Source: Chrysophaeum taylorii
Taxonomy: Eukaryota > Sar > Pelagophyceae > Pelagomonadales > Pelagomonadaceae
Length of the DNA: 64,000 nt
Assembly: GCA_029834535.1 (NCBI GenBank)
Contig: JAQMWT010000315.1
Span: 62,001-126,000 of the forward strand
Direction of reading: 5' to 3'
The notes under the pieces: model-generated
The model's database searches: none
Told to the model about the DNA's origin: nothing
What the model saw: only the letters and a program-made list of their open reading frames with translations
Shown here: positions 29,861-39,854 of the stretch, in pieces
How the letters are laid out: each line of letters starts with the position of its first letter
Numbering within the stretch: position 1 is the first letter of the stretch
Program-made: the position numbers and the translations under genes

Positions 29861-31900
29861 CGCTGGAGGTTTTTGTCGGCTGCTTTTACTCGAGCCGGGC
29901 GGCATGCCTGTTGCCAGTCGCTTGCCGGCACGTCGCGATGTTGGGAGATTATTGGCCGTCTCAAGAGCGGCTTGTCCAAGGCTAGGTCGTCACGTCATAC
30001 ACTTCTGCGCAACCCGGATGGTGCGCGCTGTCGTTCAACACCTCAGGAAAATGCGGAATTGCTGCTCCGTGCACACTCTGCGAACCTATATCACCGCCAG
30101 CCTTGTTTTGACGCAGGAGTCATTCAGCTCAATCATTCAGCTGCCGGAGCATCGGGCGTTCGTGCGGAGATATTAGCGGATGCTCGCTGGTCGTCAGGGC
30201 ACATATAGGAGGATCCTCAGAACAGTAGTGCATGATTTCTGGTCGTCCGAGAAACAACCGGGAGCATGGGATATCGGCCTTCTTGGTATTTTGCCAAAGA
30301 AACGGGTCTTTTTCGCTGCCAGGTTGGCGTGATGATGCTCGACGTCGCGCAAAGGATTGTCTCCAACATCATACACGAGCGTCTCCCTTTCACGTGCGCT
30401 GAGGAGCTCGAACACAAATCGCAGAGCGGCTTTCTGCCGGAACGGGGGACTGCCGACGCAACCTTGAGTCTGAAGATGGTATTGAAGACGCGTCGCGAGC
30501 ACGGCATCAAAACATGGGTCCTAATCATTTATTTTATCAAGGCCTTCGACAGGAACCAATCTGGCATTGCTATCGAAATTCGGCGTTCCAGTGAAACTCG
30601 TACGCATCATTGTAGCTCTCCACCGCATACAAGTGCGATTCTCCGTCTCCGGCGCTACCGCCGCGATCGACTCCATCACCGGCGTTAAGCTAAGGGTGAT
30701 GTCCTAGGTCCTGTTCTTTTGACTCCATCACCGGCGTTAAGCTAAGGGTGATGTCCTAGGTCCTGTTCTTTTCGTTCTATACATGGCGGCCTTGACCATT
30801 TCATGGCGAGGTCGTGAAGGTCCGGGAACCTGCATGCGTCTTCAAGACGAAGCACGATGATGTACTCACCAGACGTCGCGACGACGCTAAACGCGGCACT
30901 GATGAAGTCGCACTCGAAGAGTCAGCGTATACGCAGATGATTGACGTTCCCGTTTCCCGATCGTCGTGCTGTGAATGTGGCGACGCCCCGTCTCATCCGG
31001 GGCATTTTTTTTGCCAGATGTGGTATGGAAGTCCACGCGGGTGACCGCCAAGCAGCGAAAGAGTCAAAATCCGAGATACTGTTTGTCGCCCCAAGTCAGG
31101 CATTCTCTACAATGACCCGACAACCTACGATGATGCCGACCTCTCCGACTTAGACGTAGTTGACGGCCGTCATATTTCCGTGGTGGCGAAATTCACCTAC
31201 CTGGGCTCTTTACTCTTTCGCAGCTGCAGTGACTCTAAGGACGTTGATTCTCGTCTTAAGAAGGCGGCAGCGGCTTTCGGTGCGCTCCATCACGACTTTA
31301 ATGCCTCGAGATACCTCTCTGCCCGAGCCAAACGAACTGTCTACGTCGGTCTCATCCTCGCCATCCTCCTTCACACGGTGCGGAATCATGGTGCCTAACC
31401 GAGGTTGTCTACAATCGTCTATGATGCTTTCACGCACAATGCGCACGCGCGAAATGGTGCGTTGCACGTCGCCAGACCTGGCAACATCAAATCAAAACTT
31501 TGTCCCTCCTCTAGCGCCTTGGAGACGACTATCGATATCTACATGTCTCACCGACAACTCCGCTGGGCGGGCGATGTTTGCCCGCATGCCCTGGAACCGC
31601 CTCTCTCGGAAGATGCTTACCTCCTGGTGCGCCTCCAAACGTCCCCGCGGATCCCCAGAGTTCACTGACCTGGCACTCCCTCGCTCAATACCATAAACAA
31701 CTGGCGACAAAAAAACACCAATTCGTCATCAATCCCCCTATATACCTCCCCCACTCTCATCGCCCAGTGTGTACTCTGAACGCACGCGCCACGGCTCTGC
31801 GATCCGCCTTCGCCCCATGTACTGGGCTGTCTCTGATCCCCCGCGCCTCGGCGCTGGGATTTGCCTACGCCCCATGCATTGGGCTGACTGACCTCTAGTT
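29861..31900 (+). mobile_element. LINE (non-LTR retrotransposon) ORF2 relic with reverse transcriptase
   Basis: Frame-shifting pieces follow LINE order. The pre-RT region LLRNPDGARCRSTPQENAEL with ANLYHRQPCFDAGVI lies at about 29990-30120. The RT core is SQSGFLPERGTADATLSLKM and VLIIYFIKAFD (the F-x-KAFD motif, about 30415-30550). A YADD catalytic motif is readable across a shift at about 30928-30940. The thumb is FTYLGSLLFRS...DVDSRLKKAAAAFGAL...LSARAKRTVYVGLILAILLHT (31189-31380), then HRQLRWAGDV (31550-31580), and a tail WHSLAQYHKQL near 31670-31700. The lesions are many. The endonuclease part is missing and the element starts at the TIR end at 29859. A ~57-base duplicated segment (CGCCCCATG...TGGGCTG) lies at 31790-31890. 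Confidence 0.75.
30669..30772 (+). repeat. 52-bp tandem duplication inside the LINE relic
   Basis: GACTCCATCACCGGCG...CCTGTTCTTTT occurs at 30669-30720 and again, identical, at 30721-30772. Identity of the copies in an otherwise decayed element implies a recent local duplication (or an assembly artefact). Confidence 0.85.
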
Positions 31901-32172
31901 AGTGCGTTCTGGGTGAAAAAGGGGCTTTTGGGGGGGCTGTTTCTACAAAAGACATTAAAAAAAGCCGTGTCGCCGACCGGGACCTCCTCTTATTGCCAGC
32001 CGCGGCTGCTATTATTGCCCAGCCCCGACCTCGTGCATCATACGGCCGATAAATATCTTAACTCCCAGATCGAAAGACCCCACCAATTGTCGCCGCGACG
32101 CATGAGGAGTGGTATCCTGAGTATAAGCCTCACCGCCACGGGCGCCAACCGCAAGATGACCCGCTCGCGTCA
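31901..32172. other. Spacer, nothing recognised
   Basis: Between the LINE tail and the G-patch gene. Contains poly-G and poly-A runs (31919-31965). No ORF or motif supported. Confidence 0.4.
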
Positions 32173-32586
32173 TCATCGAGGTGCGCTTTTGGACTTCTTC
32201 TTCGACTCCTTCTTCTTCTTCTTCTTCTTCTTGTCTTCAGCTGTGCGTTCGGCCCGTCGAAGCTTACCAGCTTGATCGCTTCGCGCGCGCATGCCCAGCC
32301 TGGCACCGCCCGTCGCCTCGAAGAGGTCGTCAAGCGAGGGCGTCGGGGCCTTCCGTTTGTTGACCTTGGTCAGCGCATCGCCAAATGCCGAAGCCCACCA
32401 CTGCCCCTCGTCGAACGACGCCTTCGCCGAGCCCTTGGCGGTAATGGCGGCGCCGAGTCCGGCGTTGTCGGGTTTCTTCTCGACGCCGACGAACTTGGCG
32501 ATACCATCCTCCTTCTTCCCGAGTCCTTTGCCCTCTTGCCACCCCATGGCGGCCATCGCCTTGTGTGCAAAAGGCGAGTAGCTCAT
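32173..32586 (-). CDS. G-patch domain protein (PINX1/GPATCH4-like), 137 aa
   Basis: The N-terminus MSYSPFAHKAMAAMGWQEGKGLGKKEDGIAKFV is a G-patch: the G-W-x-E-G-x-G-L-G core lies at about residues 15-23, followed by GLGAAI. The middle has an aromatic segment (DEGQWWASAFGDAL, 57-70). The C-terminus is a Lys run with KKESKKKSKSAPR, a nucleolar-type basic tail. Proteins with an N-terminal G-patch and a Lys-rich tail (PINX1, GPATCH4) activate DEAH helicases or work in ribosome and snoRNA processing; this role is inferred by layout. It is short for the family. The start is the only Met preceding the G-patch. The (TTC)n run on the + strand at 32196-32231 is simply the Lys codons of this gene. Confidence 0.8.
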   Translation of the reverse strand: MSYSPFAHKAMAAMGWQEGKGLGKKEDGIAKFVGVEKKPDNAGLGAAITAKGSAKASFDEGQWWASAFGDALTKVNKRKAPTPSLDDLFEATGGARLGMRARSDQAGKLRRAERTAEDKKKKKKKKESKKKSKSAPR

Positions 32587-33422
32587 CGCGCTTCTTTGGC
32601 GGTCCGTTTGGCGTGGGACTCCCAGAGACGCGAGGTTAACCGTGCTTCCCGTACCTCACCAGGAGGCGGACATTTAAACACCCCATCACATCCTCCTTCA
32701 AAGCTGCTGCTACATCAATGCTTGCTCCAGCGCCCATCGTTTTGGGCTCGAATAATGATGAAGGTAGCTTCGAGACGACGAAGAGGGTAGCTTCGAGACG
32801 ACGAAGAGGGTATCTTCTCGTTTCTAATAACCTTCTGATGGAGATAGCTGCTGGTCAGTCGAACTTGATCTTTGGTCTCGCGTAGCCGGGACATGGTTTG
32901 GTGTATGTGATGACCGCCACTGGATTGTAACCAGGTGCGTTACTCCTCGATCAACACAGCGCGTCGATGTCCAACTTCCTAGACGGTTGTTTTTAAAATC
33001 TTCTCGTGCACGCGCATCCCCATCGTGGGGCGATGGACGACGCGAATTCGCTTCTCTTCACCAATAGAAGACACGAAACCCCACTGGTTCATGACATGAC
33101 AGCGCCGACTGACTAAAGCACCAAAGAGCGTTTGGTTGTTTCGCGTTCTAGCACGCGTCGATCACCACTTGAATTCTTTAACGCACTTGCTCAAGGAGCT
33201 CGAGTAGAGAGTAACAACGAACGGAACTACCCAAAGTGATGCAATCGTGTTCACCAGAATCGGGTTTTGGTCCCCATGACAAGAATTTGAGAGAGGATAA
33301 ATGAAGAAGATAACTAAGCTCCTGCGGGACGGAGAAGTCCAAAGCTTTTCGGGTTAGTATGAGGGGGGGCAAGAGCTCATGCATATTGGCGCGCGAACGT
33401 CCGAGGAGGCGAGCATTGTTTT
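32587..33422. other. Intergenic, with a 23-bp tandem repeat
   Basis: A perfect pair of GGTAGCTTCGAGACGACGAA units occupies 32763-32808 (23-base period). The remainder up to hAT copy B has no supported gene; a 68-codon minus-strand frame at 33178-33384 has no recognisable features. Confidence 0.55.
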
Positions 33423-33558
33423 CAGCGTTGGGAATTCACTGGGCTCACTTCACTAGGTTCACTGAATTTGGTTCACTTCACTTCACTTCACCGAAAATTT
33501 TCGTCTGAAGTCCAATGTTCACTTCACGTTCATTCAATTTTGCTGACGGCCAAGTCTG

Positions 33559-36060
33559 ATGAGCGAAGTCGAGCCGCGCTACCTGGAGGTGGAGGATAAT
33601 GCTGATGATGAGGAGGAATTCAAACGCGGAACAGAAGGAGGAAGTTCACAAGAACGAGCCGATTGCGACGTCGATGTTGTGACGTGGAACACACCCGGCA
33701 AAAGTGGACGATCAACCAGGTTTTTCCAAGGTGTGGGACTGCGTGCGTCGACTGAAGGAAAATCATCCTGGCAGCGTCAGTGGGAAGGCGACGCATGTGT
33801 GTATCCGGTGCTGGGAGCGCCTGAAGGTGATGAGCGACTTCAAGAAAGGCACGTGGCAGACGACCAAGCCCTCTTTGGGCCCACTTCAAGGCTGCGCATC
33901 CGGAGGAGGATTCGACGAGCTGGGACGTCAACAGCTCACCAAGAAACAGAAGACCGCCAAGAAAAGGAGGGCGTTATGACGGCCGTGGGCGTTGTGGCAG
34001 CCTCGAAGGGTAAATCGGATATTAAGAGATGCTTCATGGCCATGCCCAGCCAGGCAAAGCACTCTTCCCAGATGGCGTTCTCGGCTCGGCACTACGTGTA
34101 CACCTCGCAGCGGATTTCCATGCGCACCTTCGACGACGAAGATCATCGAAACCTAATTGAGGCGTATTACCGCGGCGGTGGCGGGAAAGGCAAGTGCCCG
34201 TTCATGACTCGAAAGGCGCCGTTTGAATGGGTGGACGCTGAATATCGTTGCTTTGTTCGAATCTTGATACACGTCGTTACGGCGTGTTATGAAGCGCCGG
34301 CTTTCGGCAATCCATTCGCCCAGGTGCTGCATGACGGCGGGACACTCAAGGATAAGTTCAAGCGACAGGCCATTGGCCTATCCTTCATCTGGCCCGATTG
34401 GAGTGGCGTTGAGACGGTGTGCGTGGGCCTCGTTCCAGCTGACGACGGAACCGATTCCGGCACGGCTTCTCTGCTCCGTTCTGTGGTCGCGGAGCGTGCG
34501 AGAATCGATATCGATTTGGCGGCCGCAACCATTGTTCAAGACCGGGCTGCAATTGGCGTCGCCGAAGAATTTTTTGTTGAGGTCGAAGCGTGTGTGACAT
34601 GCATGATATCTCAAAAATCTCGGCAGCGGCATGTGGCGACTTGACACAACCCAGAGGCAAGCAGGTGATCAATCTATTCGCAGCTCGCCAGGAGCTGCTG
34701 AACAGTGCCCACGATGGAGCCAAGTGCTTTTCTTACGGCACACGTTTGAAGGATCTGCATGCGCTTTTGCCATTATAGCCGGGGAAATAAATCGCCGAAG
34801 CTCAAGCTCGACCTCAATAAGACGAGGTTCCGGGCGCGATACCAGCTTGTTCGTTCCTTGCTGCGTATGCACCACGTGCTTTAACTGTACACGGCTACCA
34901 ACATTGGACTCCCCTGGACAATCAGTGATGAGCAATGGGTGGCGATGGCTGAATTCGAGGCGATTTTTGCTATAACGGATGACCCCGTTGTTTTCGTGCA
35001 ACATGAACACTTATACCTGGGGGCGTGTGCCGCATTGATCAGGCACAACATGATCGAGTCTCTGCGAGCTGGGACGCTAGAAGTCATTGATCTCCCGAAC
35101 ATAACTGCGAAATCCATGCCACGTAAGACTGTCTCGATGTTGACGATCTCAGCGAGACCGGCAAAAACCTGTCTTGAGCGGGCTATACTCGAATGTGAGC
35201 GTCAGTGTTGCGGGAATAATGAAAACTACGTGCGTCACTTCAACTACGAATTCAACGATCGCGAGTTGATTGCCTTCCTTCTTGACTTTCGGACTATCAA
35301 CTGCTGCAGGCACCTGTCGTCCAATCAGAAAGCTCGGGCCAGGAAGTTGCTCGAGGAATTAATTATGATTTACACACGGACTGCATTCCACCACGAAAAC
35401 GCAAAGACTTCCTCCAAGTCTGCGCCGCCCTCCGAACCTGCGCCTGTCCGCAGCCTCTTGGCGGCACTCGACGCACCCAACGCTTTGGAGGACGACATTA
35501 GTGGCGACGTGCCTTGTTATGCTATGCCTGAGAACCAGATGCCCGATTTCAATGTGGAGTTTGAACAGGGCTCCACTCAATGGATCAGGCTCTCGAGATC
35601 GCTCAACTGGAAAGAGCATTACCCTGAACTTGAGAAGAAGCATGAAGTCGGCTTCACAGATCTGGCTGTGCTCGACGTTGGAAAGCTGTATCGACCGCTC
35701 ACCAAGTAGCAGTATGGGTTCCTTCCGGACATGGCGAGAGCCTCTAAGGGTTCAATTGGTACACATGGCGCGCAGAGCTACTGTGAGCACTGCCTGGACA
35801 TTGGAAATCTTGTCCTGACCGAGGGAAAGAAACACGTTGCTCGGCGCGGACGAGACGGACAAAGTTGCACTACTGCGCACGAACAAGAATTTCTTCATTG
35901 CGGCGGCACTGGTTAAGTACAGGGACCTCGGACACGAGACCGAGTGTTTCAAAAACACCGAGAGCACCATCCCCGAGACTCCTTGGAGATGGAGGTTGAT
36001 GAGGAAGAACCAGACGAAGATACCGAGGTCGTTCACATCGCCTAAAGTAAGAAACACTGA
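33559..36060 (+). pseudogene. hAT transposase, broken (copy B)
   Basis: The 361-codon first frame (33559-34644) includes the BED-like VCIRCWERLKV/CASGGG region (in a neighbouring frame for part of its length). It then reads KRQAIGLSFIWPDWS and continues through GTASLLRSVVAERARIDID, a block lost from copy A. The 34590-34778 frame carries CDMHDISKISAAACGDLTQ and GKQVINLFAARQELLN...LHALLPL. The 34939-35709 frame holds the middle of the core, and LGADETDKVALLRTNKNFF sits at 35837 onward. Stops match copy A at the LLPL end and after MHHVL, so both descend from one already damaged or intron-containing source. Confidence 0.65.
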
Positions 36061-36277
36061 ACCCCATCCACGGTAACTCCTCCTTCGCCCCAAAACGCGA
36101 ATGAATCTAAGAGCACCAGACCTAGGAGGCAATAGCGCGCGGGGGGGGGCGGAACTGACGGGGCGCGGCAGGGATCGGCGCTGGCCTTAAAAAAAAAAAA
36201 AGTGGCGTTCACTTCACAAAGGTTCACGATGGCCACGTAGGGTGACGTGTTCACTTCAAATCGCTTCACCAATATTG

Positions 36278-36678
36278 CGTGGCTGGCGATCGCTAACCGT
36301 TGGTTGCGATGGAGGACGGCGCCTAACACGCTTGCTCCCTGCGGCGGCCCCGGCCGTCCCGGAGTGAGACGGTGCCTGCTCGCCTCCCGGGCTGGCCGGT
36401 TAGCACCCGGAAAGTCCGCGCTGGGCTGGGGTTCGCTCGGTTGGGCAGAACGCGACGGACAGGTCGATTGTTCGTGGACCAACACGTTTGCGGCCTGCGA
36501 CGCTCTTGCACGACTTCGCACAAGACCGCGCGCGGTGGCGGTCCGTCATCAACGAGTCCTCGTCCCTCGCCTCTGCCCCAACTGCGTGATTGTCCTCTGT
36601 GATTCCGGATCGGCTCCTGCCTGTCCGGCCTGGCTCCCATGCTCGGGAGAGGTCTGGAGTTAGAGTTAGTTAGTGGTG
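36278..36678 (+). mobile_element. LINE 3' end inserted into hAT copy B
   Basis: Aligning the two hAT copies shows ~390 extra bases here. The insert ends with FAQDRARWRSVINESS-type coding (A-x-DR-x-x-WRS is a common last motif of LINE ORF2 proteins), then CCGGCCTGGCTCCCATGCTCGGGAGAGGTCTGGAG and a GTTA tail (36659-36674). The same 3' end appears at 54474-54655 (+), 48956-49060 (-) and in short form at 58568-58617 (+). GTGG at both junctions may be the target duplication. Severe 5' truncation is normal for LINE insertions. Confidence 0.7.
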
Positions 36679-36728
36679 AAGTGGTTCACGTTCACTTGCT
36701 GAAGTGAATTCCCAACGCTGATTATTTT

Positions 36729-38084
36729 ATCAGTTGCTTCGGACACATCCGCCCTCAACGAACGAATTTGCGATACTCGCTGCTGTGTGGTGCTTGCTCT
36801 GTCCCCTCCCTCTTCATTAACAGTCGCCATTTTATACCTGCGATACCCAGGACAGCGTTGCGTTCGATGAGCTTTCAAGGCCCCAGTAGTTCATTTGCCT
36901 TCTTCATTTCACTTGCTCGCAGATAACTGCGATTACGCGATACCTCCGACGAACAGAGTCGCGCTGAAGAGCCATAAACAAAATGAAAGCCATTTGATTA
37001 TGGCGCATGGAATCTTTCTTATCTATCTGTGCAATTGCGGTCGGCAGAGTGATTCTTTTAAGGGCACTCCAGTCAAGTTCAAGTGCGGTCTCGCACTCCA
37101 GACGGACTGCGTACCACGCGAGAGACATCCAAGCGAGCTTCGTCCAGAGGGCTTGCCAGCACCGACGAAATTACAGCCTGACTGTCTGAATGTCCCTTTT
37201 TTGTGAGTGTGATTGTCCAAAGGTCCAAAGGTCCAAAAACAGAACAAGCAACGCCATTGTGAACCACCACTGGGATCATCAAGCGTTGATGAAAACGACG
37301 ACAAACTCAAGGCCGCCGAAGCAGCTGTTGTTCGTCTGGTACGAGCACAATACGAAGGGCGCGGCGAAACGAAAATCAGCAGCAAAACGAAACAATGGCG
37401 GCCACAGCAACTATTTCACTTCCCCCCTGTCGAAGCAAGCGACATGGTGCGTACCTCCCTTTTTACAGTTTCTTCTTCTTCTTCTTCTTCTTCTTCTTCT
37501 TCTTCTTCTTCCTTGTCTGACATTCGGTCGCGACGCGTTTCCCCGCGTTTGCGCGGGCGCCATCGACGGGTATTTTTTTCGTCTGCCTGCTGCCGCCTCT
37601 CATCTGCGCGCGACGGAAAATAAAACTCCAACAAACAGGAAATCTAATCTTCAGTCTGTCAATCCGAGAGAGTGTACCACTTGGAGTACGCTCCGCGTTT
37701 AAGACCACCGCGGTGAGCAGTCCAATGCAGAGCACGCCACGAAAGACCGCCGCAACTGGGAACTTGAGAGGTACGTCGCCTGAATCATTGCCATTCTCAA
37801 AAAAAGCTCTGTAAAATCAATTTCGTGTGAATCCACAAGGCTGTAGGTGGAATTCATCATCAATTCAACTCGTAACCACCCAATGATGCCCGGGATGGCG
37901 GCGAGAAACGACACTGGTGCGCGCGTTCATTCAGGCGGCAGCAACAGCCATCAACGCGGAATGACGAGAAAAGAGCAGAGAGATAAGACAAAGACTCCCC
38001 ACACAACCCCCCCCCTCTTAGCAGTCGACATCCTAACTACTAATCAACAGATGTTTGTCTGTCTGTTTGTCTGTTTGTTTGTCC
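36729..38084. repeat. Intergenic, with (TTC)n microsatellite
   Basis: No gene could be supported. A (TTC)14 run lies at about 37470-37512. GGTCCAAA is tandemly repeated at 37217-37237. At 38000-38080 there is CCCCTCTTAGCAGTCGACAT and a (TGTTTGTC)n tract, members of the short-repeat family arrayed at 54656-55015. Confidence 0.55.
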
Positions 38085-39085
38085 CTCGATTTAGGGTAAG
38101 GATCAGGTAGGCCAGCGAGCCAGGCATTGATCCTCCAAGTCGTGTACGGCGACCTTGCAGACTGTTTCCAAGACCCGCGGCGGCTCTTTCAGCGCGCCAT
38201 TCTCACGCCCCGTCGAAACGATGTTGTCGATGCTGACAACGCGCGCATGACCTCGGCCTTTTTTTCCTGGAGACGAGGCGTTGGAGTTCTTTTCGGCCGA
38301 CTAGGTTGGGTCGGAAGACGACGCCTCGCTCTTGACAGTCGAGTTTTCAACTCCCTGACAACCAACGGCATGCTGACTTTGATCGCGAGCTTAAAGTCTT
38401 CGCAACCTCGACCCCGTCGCACGGCCACTGTAACGGTACCAGATACATGATCGATCGTGTCGTGTCACCGAGGCTCCTCCAACCTGGATCCCTTAAGGCC
38501 CGCCGACGCCAAACGATCACCAAGAGCCAGGGCCAGACGCCCCGCGAGGTCGGCGTCCTCTTGGCGAAGCCCGTCTTCTGCCACGTCCAGCTCTACGTGG
38601 CTCTCTGTCGATCGGCAACCCCGAGGATATCCTCTTCTTGGTCGACGACTCCACCCTACTCCACACGTGTTGCGCAATACCGACAAGCCCCCTCCCAGCG
38701 TCTACACGCGCACTATAGGTTAACTTACTGGGACCAGGTGAACTTACTTTTTTGGAACCAGGTGAACTTACGGAGGTTAGAGATTGGGACTAGGTGAACT
38801 TAGTGACCAGGTGAACTTACTGAGACCAAGTGTGAACTTACTGGGTTTTTTAGAGTAAACTCAAAGGTTAGCGGCGTGTGCGGATCAAAGCAGCTTAGAT
38901 TGGCGAGGGTGAGAGGGACGAGTTCAAAGGAGAGGGGTGAGTGGATGTGAGCAGGAGTGGGCTTACGCCGAACTTACTGGGGTTAGAGATTGGGACTAGG
39001 TGAACTTACTGGGACCAGGTGAACTTACTGGGGTTAGAGATTGGGAGTATGTGAACTTACTGGCGAACTTACTGGCCTGCACTTG
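38085..39085 (+). mobile_element. PIF1-helicase remnant unit 1 (Helitron-like)
   Basis: The unit begins at CGATTTAGGGTAAGGAT and ends at about GGCCTGCACTTGT. Its first 600 bases encode a broken helicase C-terminus (separate entry). The last 370 bases (38715-39085) repeat AGGTGAACTTACTGGGACC and GGGGTTAGAGATTGGGACTA many times. The same unit occurs inverted at 55016-55937 and direct at 56064-57036. PIF1-type helicases carried by repeats are typical of Helitrons, but the canonical Helitron CTRR end with hairpin was not found here, so the class is uncertain. Confidence 0.6.
38127..38710 (+). pseudogene. C-terminal PIF1-family helicase fragment
   Basis: Read across frames: VYGDLADCFQDP...LFQRAILTPRRNDVVDADNARM, the L-T-P-x-N-D-x-V motif; then HGHCNGTRYMIDRVV; then TITKSQGQTPREVGVLLAKPVFCH, where the family has INKSQGQT; then LYVALCR, where the family has LYVALSR (motif VI). 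Between SLKARRRQ and TITKSQGQT about 20-30 residues usually present (FPFTRRQFPVRLAFAM type) are missing, a deletion shared by the other two copies. No N-terminal ATPase motifs are present. A dead fragment. Confidence 0.75.
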
Positions 39086-39236
39086 TTTAAAGACAAAGAG
39101 AGACGTTGGTGCTGTGATGGCTTGCCTGCCCTAGTGTAACTAGGCGAGGGCGTCAGGGCTTCTTCGGTGTCGTCCCAGAGCCTCCTCGCTGTCTGTCCCA
39201 TGAGTGAAGCAGCGTCAAAAATAAGAAAGGTAGACG
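39086..39236. promoter_or_regulatory. Upstream region of the thioesterase-like gene
   Basis: 150 bases between the end of the helicase unit and the ATG at 39237. No clear motif. Confidence 0.25.
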
Positions 39237-39854
39237 ATGACGCGGCTGATAATATTCTGTCATGGGTCGGGGGACACGGGTGCCGGTGCAGAGGCTTGGG
39301 TGAGCGCCGTCGCCGACCCCTTGTTGCGCGAAAGGTTCGAGTGGGCGTTTCCGACGGCAAAGCGCATCCGATACTCCCTCGGCGGCAGCGAAGCGTCGGT
39401 GTGGTTTGACCGAAAGGGTGGGTTCGAGCCGACGTTTCCGGAACAAACGGCATCGGTAATCGCGTCCGTCGGGCGGCTCGAGCTGATCATCAACGAGTAC
39501 GAGCGGCGGGGGGTGACGCGCGACCGCATCGCCTTGGCGGGTTTTTCGATGGGCGGGGGCATCGCTCTGCAGGCGGCCGCGCGGCTCGAGATCGCAGCGG
39601 TCGCGGCGATCTCTTCGTATCTTTGCGACGATTCCCCCGCGTACGATCTCGAGTTCCCGCCCGTGTTCATGGCCCACGGCGCGGCCGACGAGTTCATTTC
39701 GGCGCGGTGGGGCGAGATGACGGCGAGGCGGATCGAAGCGACCGGAGGTCGCGTCCGGTTCCGGCTCTACGAAACGGTCGCCCACGAACTCGCCCCCGCG
39801 CCCCTCAACGACGCCCTCGCCTTTCTCGACGACATCATACCGAGAGTATCATGA
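39237..39854 (+). CDS. Acyl-protein thioesterase / lysophospholipase-like serine hydrolase
   Basis: 205 aa alpha/beta-hydrolase. MTRLIIFCHGSGDTGAGAEAW carries the oxyanion-hole HGSGDTG typical of APT1/LYPLAL1 proteins. The nucleophile elbow is AGFSMGGGIAL with S104, the acid is D151 in MAHGAADEF, and the base is H183 in TVAHELAP. The fold is complete and of normal length (about 220). These enzymes remove palmitate from proteins or hydrolyse lysophospholipids in the cytosol. The G-F-S-M-G-G elbow and short length fit the depalmitoylase branch, though some members are plain carboxylesterases. The stop TGA lies in TCATGA, whose other strand is the stop of the ORC2 gene, so the two convergent genes overlap by 6 bases. 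Confidence 0.85.
   Translation: MTRLIIFCHGSGDTGAGAEAWVSAVADPLLRERFEWAFPTAKRIRYSLGGSEASVWFDRKGGFEPTFPEQTASVIASVGRLELIINEYERRGVTRDRIALAGFSMGGGIALQAAARLEIAAVAAISSYLCDDSPAYDLEFPPVFMAHGAADEFISARWGEMTARRIEATGGRVRFRLYETVAHELAPAPLNDALAFLDDIIPRVS

Larger units (their letters stand above)
33423..36720 (+). mobile_element. hAT-type DNA transposon, copy B, with 8-base target duplication
   Basis: Perfect terminal inverted repeats: CAGCGTTGGGAATTCACT at the left, AGTGAATTCCCAACGCTG at the right. The flanking 8 bases are ATTGTTTT (33415-33422) and ATTATTTT (36721-36728), 7 of 8 identical, the target-duplication length of the hAT superfamily. Subterminal GTTCACTTCAC repeats match those of copy A. The copy is about 450 bases longer than copy A, because it keeps a ~100-base coding block that A lost and carries a LINE 3' end near its right terminus. 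Confidence 0.85.

Noticed and set aside
38085-39085. Complete Helitron
   Set aside because: Only a helicase C-terminus is present; no Rep motif, no 5' TC end and no CTRR hairpin end could be found.
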